Shown here piece by piece: positions 1-8,028 of a stretch of 64,000 nt of DNA. The notes under the pieces are model-generated. The model did not search any database, was not told where the DNA came from, and saw only the letters and a program-made list of their open reading frames with translations. Where the stretch lies: positions 341,993 through 405,992 of the forward strand of contig NZ_LOJI01000035.1 in assembly GCF_001595965.1 (NCBI RefSeq), written 5' to 3'. The first letter of the stretch is position 1, and every line of letters starts with the position of its first letter. Position numbers and translations under genes: made by a program. The DNA comes from Polynucleobacter yangtzensis. GTDB taxonomy: Bacteria; Pseudomonadota; Gammaproteobacteria; Burkholderiales; Burkholderiaceae.

Positions 1-2
1 TT

Positions 3-83
3 AAGGCCTTTTTAGCCCCCGAAGAAGCCATAGACCAAATAATACTGGTTATGGGCTCGCTCAGGCCAGGAGATCGCACATAA
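3..83 (+). CDS. C-terminal fragment of an upstream gene (unidentified)
   Basis: An open frame enters from the left edge and stops at TAA 81-83. It gives about 26 residues (beginning KAFLAPEEA, ending SLRPGDRT). It lies 15 bases before the yaeQ start, same strand, so it may be the last part of a co-transcribed gene. The fragment is too short for me to recognise a family, and the other two frames are closed or less natural here. Confidence 0.4.
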   Translation, partial: KAFLAPEEAIDQIILVMGSLRPGDRT

Positions 84-98
84 AGGCGATAATGCGTT

Positions 99-644
99 AT
101 GGCTCTACGCGCAACTATCCACAAAGCCGACCTTCATGTCGCAGATTCTGACCGTCATTACTACGGCAGTCACTCCTTAACCATCGCTAAGCACCCCTCA
201 GAAACTGAGCAGCGGATGATGATCCGGATCATCGCTTTTGCTTTGCAGGCTCACGAAGACCTGGTCTTCACAAAGGGCCTGAGCGACACCGACGAGCCCG
301 ATCTTTGGATCAAGGACCTCACTGATGCCATTAAGCTTTGGATTGAAATTGGCCAACCCGATGAGCGTCGTATTCTGAAAGCATCTGGTCGCGCAGATCA
401 AGTGGTTGTCTATTGCTATGGTGGTCACACAAGTAAAATTTGGTGGGATGGCATTGCCAGTAAATTGACCCGTGCTCGCAACTTGCAAGTGATTTCTATT
501 CCGGCCGAACAGGCTGAAGATCTCAATAAATTAGTTGAGCGCAGCATGGTCATCCACGTCAATATTCAAGATGGCGAAGCGTATGTTTCATCCGACCAAG
601 GTCAAGTGACCATTACTCCAGAGATTTGGCGCAACAATCAATAG
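99..644 (+). CDS. yaeQ: YaeQ family protein
   Basis: The 181-residue product matches the YaeQ family in length and in its landmarks: N-terminal MALRATI/YKADL-type start, a central YCYGG segment and a conserved IWW motif around residues 113-115. YaeQ proteins have a PD-(D/E)XK nuclease-like fold. Their biological role is not settled, though early work linked them to transcription antitermination (family knowledge). The ATG at 99 begins at the expected family N-terminus. The next gene starts 9 bases after the stop, so the two may be co-transcribed. Confidence 0.85.
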   Translation: MALRATIHKADLHVADSDRHYYGSHSLTIAKHPSETEQRMMIRIIAFALQAHEDLVFTKGLSDTDEPDLWIKDLTDAIKLWIEIGQPDERRILKASGRADQVVVYCYGGHTSKIWWDGIASKLTRARNLQVISIPAEQAEDLNKLVERSMVIHVNIQDGEAYVSSDQGQVTITPEIWRNNQ

Positions 645-653
645 GCTTCAGAT

Positions 654-1070
654 ATGAAGGTAGTGGTTTTTGATACCAATGTCTTGTTAGATCTATTTGT
701 CTTTAATGACTTTAGAGCGCTGCACTTAAAGCAAGCACTCATCGAAAGCAAGATAGATGCTTTGGCAACCCCAGCGACCTTAGAAGAATTTGCAGACGTC
801 ATTGCGCGCCCATTGTTTTCATTGGACCAAGCTCAACAAGAGCAGATTTTGCTTCAATGGCAAGGTTTAGCTAGAGTTCTGGATGACAAGGAGCTACTGA
901 AGTCACCTTGGTTATGCCAAGACCCTGATGATCAGGTCTTTTTAGATCTTGCTTTTACCGCAAAGCCCTGCACCCTTATCAGCAAAGACAATGAAGTGCT
1001 TCGATTTGCAAATAAAGCAGTTTTAGAGCAGATCCTGATTACCGCAGACTACACAGCAATCACTCTATAG
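654..1070 (+). CDS. PIN-domain protein (putative toxin component, PIN family)
   Basis: The 138-residue protein begins with beta-strand [11 protein letters not shown], where Asp7 is the first metal-binding acid of PIN ribonucleases. Further acids appear at Glu44-45 (LEEFADVI) and in the [11 protein letters not shown] stretch (about 91-101), followed by the typical LISKDNEVL strand. It resembles the COG1569 'toxin-antitoxin toxin component, PIN family'. No antitoxin gene precedes it (yaeQ does), so it is either solitary or not a classical toxin. Its last 6 bases overlap the end of the convergent monooxygenase gene. Confidence 0.75.
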   Translation: MKVVVFDTNVLLDLFVFNDFRALHLKQALIESKIDALATPATLEEFADVIARPLFSLDQAQQEQILLQWQGLARVLDDKELLKSPWLCQDPDDQVFLDLAFTAKPCTLISKDNEVLRFANKAVLEQILITADYTAITL

Positions 1071-2063
1071 GCCTTGCGCTGCCTGAGCGGCGATCTCAAA
1101 CGATCTGAGGCGAGCCTGATGATCAAATATTTGCCCCGTACAAATGATTTCATCTGCACCAGTGGTATCCAACCAATGACGCATTCCCTTCTTCACAGTT
1201 TCTAGCGACCCTACTACTGATACCTGCAAGGCTTGGTCTGCGGAAGCCCTCTCATGAGGCTCGCAAAATTCGTTCATGTCTGTAATTGGGGGTGGCAACT
1301 GACCCCTGGTGTTCCTACGCATCCTCACAACATTTTGTTGCAAAGTAGTAAACAGATGACGAGCTTCTTCATCAGTGTCGGCCGCTACTACATTCATTAC
1401 AAAGGCGCTATAGGGCTTAGCTTGCTGAGTCGATGGTTTAAAAAGCTCATGATAAATCTTCATTGCCTCCAGTAGCTGCTCAGGCGCAAAATGAGATGCA
1501 AAGGCATAGGGCAAGCCGAAGTGAGCGGCCAATTGGGCGCCGTACAGACTGGATCCCAAAATCCAAATGGGTACGTTGGTATTCATACCTGGGATCGCTT
1601 TAACCGATTGGCCCTCTTGCAGCGGGCCAAAGTAATACTGAAGCTCTCGAACGTCTTGCGGAAAGCGATCATCGCTGCCCAATAAATCTCGTCTCAATGC
1701 TCTAGCAGTCATTTGGTCGGTTCCAGGCGCCCTACCCAAGCCAAGTTCAATCCTTCCTGGATACAAAGACTCAAGCGTGCCAAATTGCTCAGCAATTACT
1801 AGCGGGGCATGATTAGGCAGCATCACCCCACCAGAACCCACACGAATGTGCTTAGTGCCACCAGCGATATAGCCAACGAGAACCGCAGTTGCTGAACTCG
1901 CATTACCAGTCATGTTGTGATGTTCTGCAACCCAGTAGCGGGTATAACCCCATTTTTCAGCGTGTTGTGCCACATCCAGCGAGTTTCGAAGCGCGTCAGC
2001 GGCAGTAAAGCCCTGCGGAATCGGAGATATATCTAGAATGGAGTATGGGATGGAATTTGCCAT
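1065..2063 (-). CDS. LLM-class flavin-dependent oxidoreductase
   Basis: The 332-residue protein is a luciferase-like monooxygenase of the YhbW-like 'luciferase family oxidoreductase, group 1' type. It starts with [11 protein letters not shown], has the [10 protein letters not shown] motif (about residues 42-51), [20 protein letters not shown] (79-98), and [10 protein letters not shown] (107-116) characteristic of this subgroup. The family uses FMNH2 or F420-type flavin chemistry on an unknown substrate here. It is a single gene, convergent with the PIN gene and divergent from the following small gene. Function beyond the fold cannot be assigned. Confidence 0.85.
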   Translation of the reverse strand: MANSIPYSILDISPIPQGFTAADALRNSLDVAQHAEKWGYTRYWVAEHHNMTGNASSATAVLVGYIAGGTKHIRVGSGGVMLPNHAPLVIAEQFGTLESLYPGRIELGLGRAPGTDQMTARALRRDLLGSDDRFPQDVRELQYYFGPLQEGQSVKAIPGMNTNVPIWILGSSLYGAQLAAHFGLPYAFASHFAPEQLLEAMKIYHELFKPSTQQAKPYSAFVMNVVAADTDEEARHLFTTLQQNVVRMRRNTRGQLPPPITDMNEFCEPHERASADQALQVSVVGSLETVKKGMRHWLDTTGADEIICTGQIFDHQARLRSFEIAAQAAQGL

Positions 2064-2096
2064 CGCTAGATCATACCGAGAAAGTGCATTATTTAC

Positions 2097-2318
2097 ATGA
2101 GCAAACCAAAAATGGCTGACCCCGATGATGGCCTATTTAAACCAGGTAGCAAACTCAGGCATATCAAGACCGGTGGCTTTTATAGAGTTGTCTTTCTTGC
2201 AAATGTAGAGGCTACCCTCGAGCCTGCTTATGTTTATGAATCAATGCAATCTCATGATTTCTGGATTAGACCTAAAACAGAAATGGAAGATGGTCGCTTT
2301 GAACTCATCTCCGAATAA
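2097..2318 (+). CDS. Small DUF1653-like protein
   Basis: A 73-residue protein with the pattern [17 protein letters not shown], then EPAYVYES, then [14 protein letters not shown]. This order (RH.K.G..Y.V; .VYE/.YR; .W.RP..MF.) is that of DUF1653-type small beta proteins, whose function is unknown. I see only a weak ribosome binding site (GAAAGTGC). It starts 33 bases from the divergent monooxygenase and 15 bases before slyX, so it probably shares slyX's transcript. Family call is by eye and moderate. Confidence 0.55.
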   Translation: MSKPKMADPDDGLFKPGSKLRHIKTGGFYRVVFLANVEATLEPAYVYESMQSHDFWIRPKTEMEDGRFELISE

Positions 2319-2333
2319 GAAAGTCACATACAC

Positions 2334-2534
2334 ATGTCCGAAGAACGCATCACCAATCTCGAAATCAAACTGAGCTTTACCGAAGATCTCATCGAGAAAC
2401 TCAATGAGACAGTTTATAAACAACAGCAGCAAATTGAATTTCTGTATCGCGAACTCAAAGCCATCAAAGAGCAGGCTAGCAGTGGTGGTGGCGGAGGTGG
2501 TAGCTTAAAGGATGAAATTCCTCCGCACTATTAA
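2334..2534 (+). CDS. slyX: SlyX family protein
   Basis: A 66-residue coiled-coil protein: residues 2-48 form heptads (RITNLEIKLSFTEDLIEKLNETVYKQ begins the family signature) and the C-terminus ends in the diagnostic IPPHY. A six-glycine linker (about residues 52-57) separates coil from tail. SlyX is a small protein of unknown function found widely in proteobacteria. Length and both ends match the family. Confidence 0.88.
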   Translation: MSEERITNLEIKLSFTEDLIEKLNETVYKQQQQIEFLYRELKAIKEQASSGGGGGGSLKDEIPPHY

Positions 2535-2595
2535 TCAACTGCTAATATAGCTATTAGGCACAAACACCCATACAACATCGACAAAGGAATCCTCC

Positions 2596-2943
2596 GTGAG
2601 CAACTTAACGCTATTTTTAGTCCAGTGGGGCTTAACTTCTTTATCCCTTTGGGTTGCTAGCTACATTTTTAGTGGCTTACGCTTTGCAGATGGTGGCTCT
2701 TTAATCATTGCCGCTCTGCTTCTGGGCTTTGCCAACGCAATTGTTAAGCCATTATTAGTTCTTTTCACACTTCCGCTAACCGTAGTCACGATGGGCCTCT
2801 TCCTGCTCGTGATTAATGCTTTAGTGTTGATGCTTGTCTCTGCAGTAGTGAGCGGCTTTACGATTTCCAGCTTCTGGACTGCGTTTTTTGCCAGCATCTT
2901 TATTTCTTTATTCAGCCTCTTTGTTAGTGGTTTAGTTTTCTAA
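2596..2943 (+). CDS. Phage holin family membrane protein (superfamily IV, YvlD-like)
   Basis: A 115-residue hydrophobic protein with about four transmembrane segments. It carries the family landmarks GLRFADGGSLIIAALLLGFANAI and KPLLVLFTLPLTVVTMGLF, typical of 'mycobacterial 4TMS phage holin' / YvlD proteins. Despite the name these are usually chromosomal membrane proteins of unknown function, not prophage genes, and nothing phage-like lies nearby. Translation starts at GTG 2596 with AAGGA about 8 bases upstream. Confidence 0.75.
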   Translation: MSNLTLFLVQWGLTSLSLWVASYIFSGLRFADGGSLIIAALLLGFANAIVKPLLVLFTLPLTVVTMGLFLLVINALVLMLVSAVVSGFTISSFWTAFFASIFISLFSLFVSGLVF

Positions 2944-2967
2944 GAAATATCCCGAGCTTCGTTTCTC

Positions 2968-4779
2968 TTATTTGCTCGCTGAATAGATATCCGACCAAGA
3001 ATGCAGCGCCGTTTTACAAGGCTGCGACTTGGTCGCCAAAGATTTAGCATTCTCGGCAGCAATACTAATACCGCCAGTCAAAAAGCCTAGTCCAATCGAA
3101 ACGGCACTATTTACCACCCCTTCTTTGTTGACCCCCGCTTTTGGATTTTGCAGAGTGCCTTCAATCTTTACCAAGCCCCCAAGATCCAAGCCAGTTGTAA
3201 GGCCAGATTTTTCTCTTGGATTAATGCTGATATTCAACGCTTCATTAGCGAGGTTAACTGATCCTGATAGCGTAATGTCCAAGCGGTCTGTTTCCGCGCC
3301 AACTGAATCTCGAATATTAATCATGCCGTTATTTATGGGCAAATAAGCAACGGCACATTCCAAAATAGTTTGATTCGTTTTTTTTCGCATTGGATTGATT
3401 GCATCAAAAACTGAAACAACAAAGTCCCCGCCCTTATTAATAAACTTCGAATCTAATTTTCCCTGCCCAACTGAAATTTGGATTGCGCCATTAGCGCGAC
3501 TGACCAATTGATGTGGACTTACTCCGCTACCTTGAAGGTTCCAAGCTATGTGAGTGGCGCCCCCAGAAACTTTAGCGCTTGAATCAGCACTTGCAACTAT
3601 CTGCTCCAAGCTAAAGTTTTTAGCAAGCCCCTTGATAGCTACTTTTGGAGCTGGCCCATCAAAACCAGCAACAAAAATTTGTGCCTGCGCACTTCCCTTG
3701 CCAATATTGAAACTTAAATCATTTGCATCAATATTGTTTTTCTTAAATTGCATTGTTGTTTTAAAGTTTGTGAATGGAGCTTGCCCTGGAATACCCAGTT
3801 CAGCAATATTGATGTTGATTGCTCCATCTGCCAAAGGCAGCAAATCGAAAGGCAATTTCTCGTCTGAGAAGAAATAATTACCTTGAGGTTTATGGGGAGT
3901 TGCAGGTGAAGCGTTTCCAGCCTTGCCAGCAATGGCGGCAGACCCAGCCAATGGAGTCAAATCAAAGGATTTGGAATTTAACTGAATATTAAATGTTGGT
4001 AAAACCTGAGGCCTCTTGTCAATGTCACCCTTAATAGCAAGCGTTTTCCCATTTAAGGTGAGATCCAAATCCAGATCCATGCTTACAGGAGACTGATCCC
4101 AAGCAAAGTAAGCATTACGCAAGGAACCCGTTGAACCTTTTAGATTCAAGCTATATTTTTCGTACTGAACATCCAACAGAATAGTCGATCTTCCATCTCT
4201 ACTACCCAAAGTTAGCCGCGGGAGGCGAATGACTTTTGCAGCCTGACTGCCGTCTTGATACCGGATGATGGCATCAGCAATGTCCAGCGTCTTAATAGAA
4301 ACAAATGTGTTATCCACAGAATCGTTGCTTGCTGTATCGCTTGGGGTTTGGGTTGATGTACCACTGGTAGTCAAGACTGGCGGGGTGAAATTCCAGTTAC
4401 CCTCTCCACTCTTATTAGTTTGTAGGTTAGCCTCTAAACCTGTAACGCCTATTCTGCTAATTTCAACACTACCCTTGAGTAGTGGGAATAACCTAATATC
4501 CAACTCAATTTGCTTGAGTGTCAACATGTTGGGGTTGCTTGCCCATGAGGTATTACTCAAAGAAACCTGTTCGGCCTTCACGCTAATGGATGGGAAAAGA
4601 TTGAGGCTAACTGGTCCAGCAATCTTGAGCTCTCGACCCGTAGCATCCTTCACCGATGAACTGAGAAGCTTAGTTAATTGCGTCGGATTAATAAAAGAAG
4701 CTGCATACCAAGCGCCCAACCCCGCTATAGCAAGGAAAGCTATAAAAGCAATTAAGGAAATCTTCAGGACTTTGTTCAC
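2968..4779 (-). CDS. AsmA family protein
   Basis: The 603-residue protein has one N-terminal transmembrane helix (about residues 7-29), then a long beta-rich periplasmic region. The N-terminal domain (about 30-130: GRELKIAGPVSLNLFPSISV, LEISRIGVTGLEANL-like repeats) is AsmA_N. The C-terminal part (about 400-560, ending with GSVNLANEALNISINPRE and LVKIEGTLQNPKAGVN) is the AsmA_2 domain. AsmA/TamB-like proteins are bridge-like proteins implicated in lipid transport between membranes. Start is GTG 4779; no better in-frame ATG is seen. It is monocistronic, between two plus-strand genes. Confidence 0.85.
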   Translation of the reverse strand: MNKVLKISLIAFIAFLAIAGLGAWYAASFINPTQLTKLLSSSVKDATGRELKIAGPVSLNLFPSISVKAEQVSLSNTSWASNPNMLTLKQIELDIRLFPLLKGSVEISRIGVTGLEANLQTNKSGEGNWNFTPPVLTTSGTSTQTPSDTASNDSVDNTFVSIKTLDIADAIIRYQDGSQAAKVIRLPRLTLGSRDGRSTILLDVQYEKYSLNLKGSTGSLRNAYFAWDQSPVSMDLDLDLTLNGKTLAIKGDIDKRPQVLPTFNIQLNSKSFDLTPLAGSAAIAGKAGNASPATPHKPQGNYFFSDEKLPFDLLPLADGAININIAELGIPGQAPFTNFKTTMQFKKNNIDANDLSFNIGKGSAQAQIFVAGFDGPAPKVAIKGLAKNFSLEQIVASADSSAKVSGGATHIAWNLQGSGVSPHQLVSRANGAIQISVGQGKLDSKFINKGGDFVVSVFDAINPMRKKTNQTILECAVAYLPINNGMINIRDSVGAETDRLDITLSGSVNLANEALNISINPREKSGLTTGLDLGGLVKIEGTLQNPKAGVNKEGVVNSAVSIGLGFLTGGISIAAENAKSLATKSQPCKTALHSWSDIYSASK

Positions 4780-4853
4780 CCAACCATTCTAAAGCGATAC
4801 AGGCAATCAACTGCCTCAACTGCCCCCAACCACCCCTGGACTAAAATACGCCT

Positions 4854-5198
4854 ATGAGTACAGATAATTTGCCTAAGTGCCCTGCCTGCCAGGAAGATAT
4901 GACCTACCCCGATGGGGAGAATTACGTTTGCGCCCAGTGCGGCCATGAATGGCCTGTGGCTGCTGCCGCAGAAGAAATAGAAGCGGGATTGATCGTTAAA
5001 GACGCAAATGGCAATCTATTGGCAGATGGCGATACGGTAACCCTCATTAAAGACTTAAAGGTTAAGGGCTCATCTACAACCCTCAAGGTGGGCACCAAAA
5101 TCAAAGGTATTCGCTTAGTCTCCGGCGACCACGAGGTGGATTGCAAAACAGAAGCCGGCAATATGCTCCTCAAAGCCTGCTTCTTGAAGAAAGCCTAG
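4854..5198 (+). CDS. yjdM: Zinc-ribbon protein YjdM/PhnA
   Basis: A 114-residue protein with an N-terminal zinc ribbon (CPAC at 9-12 and CAQCGHEW at 26-33) followed by the PhnA domain ([45 protein letters not shown]). This matches YjdM, formerly PhnA, in length and order. The old 'phosphonate utilisation' name is not supported by phn neighbours here. It is followed by a short terminator-like hairpin. Confidence 0.88.
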   Translation: MSTDNLPKCPACQEDMTYPDGENYVCAQCGHEWPVAAAAEEIEAGLIVKDANGNLLADGDTVTLIKDLKVKGSSTTLKVGTKIKGIRLVSGDHEVDCKTEAGNMLLKACFLKKA

Positions 5199-5222
5199 AT
5201 CCAGCTTCAATATAGGCTTTTT
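5191..5222 (+). terminator. Putative terminator after yjdM
   Basis: AAGCCTA (5191-5197) can pair with TAGGCTT (5213-5219), followed by a short T run. The stem overlaps the last codons and stop of yjdM. The 15-base loop makes it a modest call. Confidence 0.45.
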
Positions 5223-5235
5223 CAGCAGAAATGAC

Positions 5236-5451
5236 TTAAGCGCTCGCTTTTTTAAGGACTGCGTAAATCTGATCTTTTAACAAAAGCTTTTCCTTCTTCA
5301 AAATCTCAATCTCTTCTTGGGTGCTTGGCTCTGTATGAGCCTCCATTCTTTGGATCTTCTGGTCCAAATTATTGTGCTTATCAAATAAATGCAGGAAGTG
5401 ACGATCTGACGTTTTCAACTTGGTAATGAGTTCACGATATTCAGGAAACAT
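5236..5451 (-). CDS. YdcH family protein (DUF465)
   Basis: A 71-residue, mostly helical coiled-coil protein with the family pattern: MFPEYRELI at the start, HFLHLFDKHNNLDQKI (about 18-33), and LKKEKLLLKDQIYAVLKK near the end. DUF465/YdcH proteins are small cytosolic proteins of unknown function. AGAGGAT just upstream of the ATG at 5451 is a good ribosome binding site. Confidence 0.85.
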   Translation of the reverse strand: MFPEYRELITKLKTSDRHFLHLFDKHNNLDQKIQRMEAHTEPSTQEEIEILKKEKLLLKDQIYAVLKKASA

Positions 5452-5669
5452 AGATCCTCTTGAAATAAGGGTTGTAGAAAACTGCTTGAGATTAGTTTAG
5501 CAATCCTACATTCCAAGAACAATGCTTATTGCCATCTTTTTACTTTACCCCCTCTCCTTGTAATTTGGAGGAAAAACCCCATATAGGAAAGGCGAATTCC
5601 CTATGGAAATTGCAGTAATATCAGCTAGTGCATTAAGCACAATAACTACCAAAAGAAGGGTAATAGACC
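5452..5669. promoter_or_regulatory. Divergent intergenic region between YdcH gene and H1-like/YbjN gene
   Basis: The 218-base gap holds the divergent promoters. AGAAGGG lies just before the ATG at 5670. CCATATAGG (5579-5587) and CCCTATGG (5600-5607) form an imperfect inverted repeat. I found no Pho-box-like 7-mers here, unlike the next promoter downstream. Confidence 0.3.
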
Positions 5670-6503
5670 ATGGCTACAAAGAAGTCTCCAGTAAAAAAGA
5701 AAGTAGCTACCAAGGTGGTAACAAAAGCCCCTGCAAAAAAAGCTGTCAAGAAAGTTGCCGCTAAAAAAGTAGCAGCCAAAAAGACAGTGAAAAAGGTAGT
5801 GAAAAAACCAGCAGCGAAGAAAGTCGCTGCTAAGAAACCTGCAGCTAAAAAGTCGGCAGCAAAAAAAGTTGCCAAGAAAGTAATAAAACAATCTTCATCT
5901 AAAGCACCTAAGGTAGATCAATACGGTCTAGAGCAAGATGATGAGTTTTACGGCTTGTATTTTGCGAAGTCTACGAAAAAGGGTTTGGTTGAAGTCAAAC
6001 CATGCACCTTCTCATTAATGTACTGGTGGAAAGGCTTGCTTGGCTACCCTGACATGATTGAGATCTCCAAAGGAAGCAATACTGCAATGCTGCAGTTTGA
6101 GTCTACTTTTGGCGGTGGCGACTCTGGTGAAACTGAATTAACTGAAAAAGACGTATTGGATATTGATCACATCATCGAAGTAGACGAAGAAGAAATGATG
6201 ATCTCCCTCTACTCTTATGTACCTATTCCGGTTCCCGAGAAATTGGTCGGCGCTGTAAGCCTAGCTATTCTGAATATCAACCCAGAAACTCGCTATGGCA
6301 GCCTAGAGCTCTGCTCTACCGAGAACGAGGAAGGCGAAACAGAGCATTTCTTGCGCTATCGTGCTGCAACCTATTTGCGCGGCATTAAGTCAGGCAAAGT
6401 GGAAGCAATCGAAAGCATGGTTACCAATGGTTCCGAGTTCTTTGGTCTTGCTTTAGATGCTATGTGTGTGAATAAGTCCATTAAGAAGTGGCTTCTTAGC
6501 TAA
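5670..6503 (+). CDS. Lysine/alanine-rich histone H1-like tail fused to a YbjN-like domain
   Basis: A 277-residue protein of two parts. Residues 1-80 are almost entirely Lys, Ala, Val and Pro in repeats such as KKVAAKK and KKPAAKK, as in bacterial H1-like (AlgP/PhaF/Hc1-type) tails. Residues about 88-277 form an ordinary acidic globular domain (VPIPVPEKLVGAVSLAILNIN, then GSLEL, then LRYRAATYLRG) that resembles YbjN-type domains. H1-like tails bind DNA or other polyanions (family knowledge); a polyphosphate- or DNA-binding role here is inference. The globular domain has no catalytic motif I recognise. It stands alone as a transcription unit, about 0.5 kb before the H1-like/ppk2 operon that carries a second such tail. 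Confidence 0.7.
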   Translation: MATKKSPVKKKVATKVVTKAPAKKAVKKVAAKKVAAKKTVKKVVKKPAAKKVAAKKPAAKKSAAKKVAKKVIKQSSSKAPKVDQYGLEQDDEFYGLYFAKSTKKGLVEVKPCTFSLMYWWKGLLGYPDMIEISKGSNTAMLQFESTFGGGDSGETELTEKDVLDIDHIIEVDEEEMMISLYSYVPIPVPEKLVGAVSLAILNINPETRYGSLELCSTENEEGETEHFLRYRAATYLRGIKSGKVEAIESMVTNGSEFFGLALDAMCVNKSIKKWLLS

Positions 6504-6539
6504 TTGATCGACTGCTGATGGCGGACTAACTATCCGCCA

Positions 6540-6797
6540 CTATCTGCAAAGGTAGATGTAAGTTATTGGAAAACGGTCATTGACCGTTTTTCTGCTTTCT
6601 AGAATCGTCACCGTTCTTTTGCCCTGCTTCTTGCACTCTACAAGAGCAGCTTCCTGTGCCTCTGTCTCTTTGGCAGTCTTGGGCGCATGCACTCCAATCG
6701 TTCCATCGGATTGTTGATAGATGCCGAATTCACTATGAGGGGTGGAGCAAGCTGACAATAGGAGGCCAAGAAGGAAGGCTATGTAATGACGTTTCAT
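6540..6797 (-). CDS. Small putative lipoprotein
   Basis: An 85-residue protein with a short basic N-terminus, a hydrophobic stretch and the lipobox LLSAC (Cys17), so it should be a membrane-anchored lipoprotein after signal peptidase II cleavage. The mature part is about 69 residues with another Cys at 55 and one at 84. I do not recognise the family. It is convergent with the H1-like/YbjN gene; the short gap between them contains a GGCGGA/TCCGCC hairpin (6520-6538) without a T run. Confidence 0.6.
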   Translation of the reverse strand: MKRHYIAFLLGLLLSACSTPHSEFGIYQQSDGTIGVHAPKTAKETEAQEAALVECKKQGKRTVTILESRKTVNDRFPITYIYLCR

Positions 6798-6865
6798 TTT
6801 AAAGAATGCCTAAAGGTTTAAAAAGTAAGCCTATTCTAGGTCACGCCAAAGCAAAGATTAGAGAA

Positions 6866-6883
6866 CTGTCATAAAACTGTCAT
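6866..6883 (+). promoter_or_regulatory. Pho box (PhoB site) upstream of the H1-like/ppk2 operon
   Basis: CTGTCATAAAACTGTCAT matches the E. coli Pho box consensus CTGTCATAAATCTGTCAC at 16 of 18 positions: two 7-mers at an 11-bp period. It lies 87 bases before the ATG at 6971. The -10 at the usual 10-bp spacing is poor (AATTGA); TAGATT at 6900 is an alternative. Confidence 0.8.
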
Positions 6884-6970
6884 ATTTGCTTGAAATTGAT
6901 AGATTTAAAACGTAGGATGAACCTAATAGTGAAGATTTACTAATAGTCCATAAATAATTACAGGAAAAAT

Positions 6971-7249
6971 ATGAGCCAAAAGAAACTAGTGAAGCAACTT
7001 TTAAAAAAGCTCGATAAACTAGAGTCTGATAGAGAAAAACTTATTGATAAGCTAGCAAAAGCTTTGGATAAGTTGGAGAAAAAGGTGGCTGATAAAAAGA
7101 CTCCTGTCAAGAAATCAGCGGCAGCCAAAAAAGCACCTACTAAGAAGGCTGCAGTAAAGAAAGTCGCAGCAAAGAAGACCCCTACTAAAAAAGCGCCAGC
7201 TACAAGAGCTGCTGCTAAACAGCCTGTAGCTAATAGCGAAGCAAATTAA
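6971..7249 (+). CDS. Histone H1-like Lys/Ala/Pro-rich protein, coupled to ppk2
   Basis: A 92-residue protein. Residues 1-38 are a charged helix or coiled coil (KKLVKQLLKKLDKLESDREK); residues 41-88 are a low-complexity basic tail built from AKKAPTKKA- and VKKVAAKK-type units. The family (H1-like, AlgP/PhaF-like) binds DNA and organises polymer granules in some bacteria. The stop TAA overlaps the next start (TAATG, 1 shared base), so translation is coupled to a polyphosphate kinase. Under a strong Pho box, this suggests a polyphosphate-granule or nucleoid-linking protein. That role is inference. AGGAA precedes the ATG. Confidence 0.75.
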   Translation: MSQKKLVKQLLKKLDKLESDREKLIDKLAKALDKLEKKVADKKTPVKKSAAAKKAPTKKAAVKKVAAKKTPTKKAPATRAAAKQPVANSEAN

Positions 7250-8022
7250 TGGGTCATGAAAACAAAGAAAAGTTGGAGGATTCTAGTTACGACTCTAAAC
7301 TTCGCAAATTGCAAATTGAGTTGGTGAAGCTGCAAAACAGCCTAATCAAAAATGGTGATCAGATCCTAGTCATATTAGAGGGTAGAGATACAGCAGGCAA
7401 AGATGGAACCATTAAAGCCATCACAGAACATCTAAGCCCACGTGAAACGCGTATTGTTGCGCTTGGCAAACCATCAGATATTGAATCTGCGGAGTGGTAC
7501 TTTCAGAGGTATGTGGCGCAACTACCCAAACAAGGTGAGTTTGTTCTATTCAACCGCAGTTGGTACAACCGAGCTGGAGTTGAGCGCGTTATGAATTTCT
7601 GCACAAAAGCCCAATACGTTAATTTCATGGAAACCGTAAATGACTTTGAATCCATTCTAGCGCGCTCAGACATCACTATCCTGAAATACTATTTAGATAT
7701 CTCCAAGAAAGAGCAGGCTTTGCGTCTTAAAGATAGGGAAAATGATCCTCTAAAGCAGTGGAAGATCAGCCCCATTGATCAGCAAGCGCAGAAAAATTGG
7801 AATGCCTACAGTAAATGTAGAAATGAAATGCTGAAGAGAGCCAGCCCTAAAGATGCTCCTTGGACAATTGTAAAGGCTAACGACAAGAAGCTGGCGCACT
7901 TAAATTTAATTCGAGATTTACTCTCTAGAGTGTCCTACCCAGGAAAAGATAAGACACTACTGAAGACGGATAGAGATGTCGTCATTAAATGGAATGGCGA
8001 TTTATCTAAACTTGAAAAATAA
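7249..8022 (+). CDS. ppk2: Polyphosphate kinase 2 family protein (PPK2-A)
   Basis: The 257-residue, one-domain PPK2 uses polyphosphate and a nucleoside diphosphate or monophosphate (reversibly). Visible motifs: Walker A GRDTAGKDG (45-53), the YFQRYVAQLP segment (84-93), the Walker B/lid region FNRSWYNRAG (101-110), and KQWKISPID (about 168). At the Walker B position the residue is Asn102, where the neighbouring paralogue has Asp139. The codon is AAC, so this is not a reading error on my side. Whether it lowers activity is unknown. Second gene of the Pho-box operon, coupled to the H1-like gene; its end faces PPK2-B with only 6 bases between. Confidence 0.93.
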   Translation: MGHENKEKLEDSSYDSKLRKLQIELVKLQNSLIKNGDQILVILEGRDTAGKDGTIKAITEHLSPRETRIVALGKPSDIESAEWYFQRYVAQLPKQGEFVLFNRSWYNRAGVERVMNFCTKAQYVNFMETVNDFESILARSDITILKYYLDISKKEQALRLKDRENDPLKQWKISPIDQQAQKNWNAYSKCRNEMLKRASPKDAPWTIVKANDKKLAHLNLIRDLLSRVSYPGKDKTLLKTDRDVVIKWNGDLSKLEK

Positions 8023-8028
8023 AATTCT

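Noticed and set aside
2596..2943. Prophage suggested by the 'phage holin' family name
   Set aside because: The family is mostly chromosomal, and no lysin, capsid, integrase or tail genes are nearby.
4854..5198. Phosphonate metabolism inferred from the old PhnA name
   Set aside because: YjdM/PhnA is not a phosphonate hydrolase and no phn genes are in the window.
5633..5891. Minus-strand ORFs rich in Phe and Ala opposite the lysine-rich gene
   Set aside because: They are the reverse complement of the AAG/AAA/GCA repeats; the composition is an artefact of the repeat tail.
5670..5910. DNA-level tandem repeats in the lysine-rich tails as a possible CRISPR or satellite
   Set aside because: The units vary in length and sequence and keep frame as Lys/Ala codons, so they are protein low complexity and not a DNA array.
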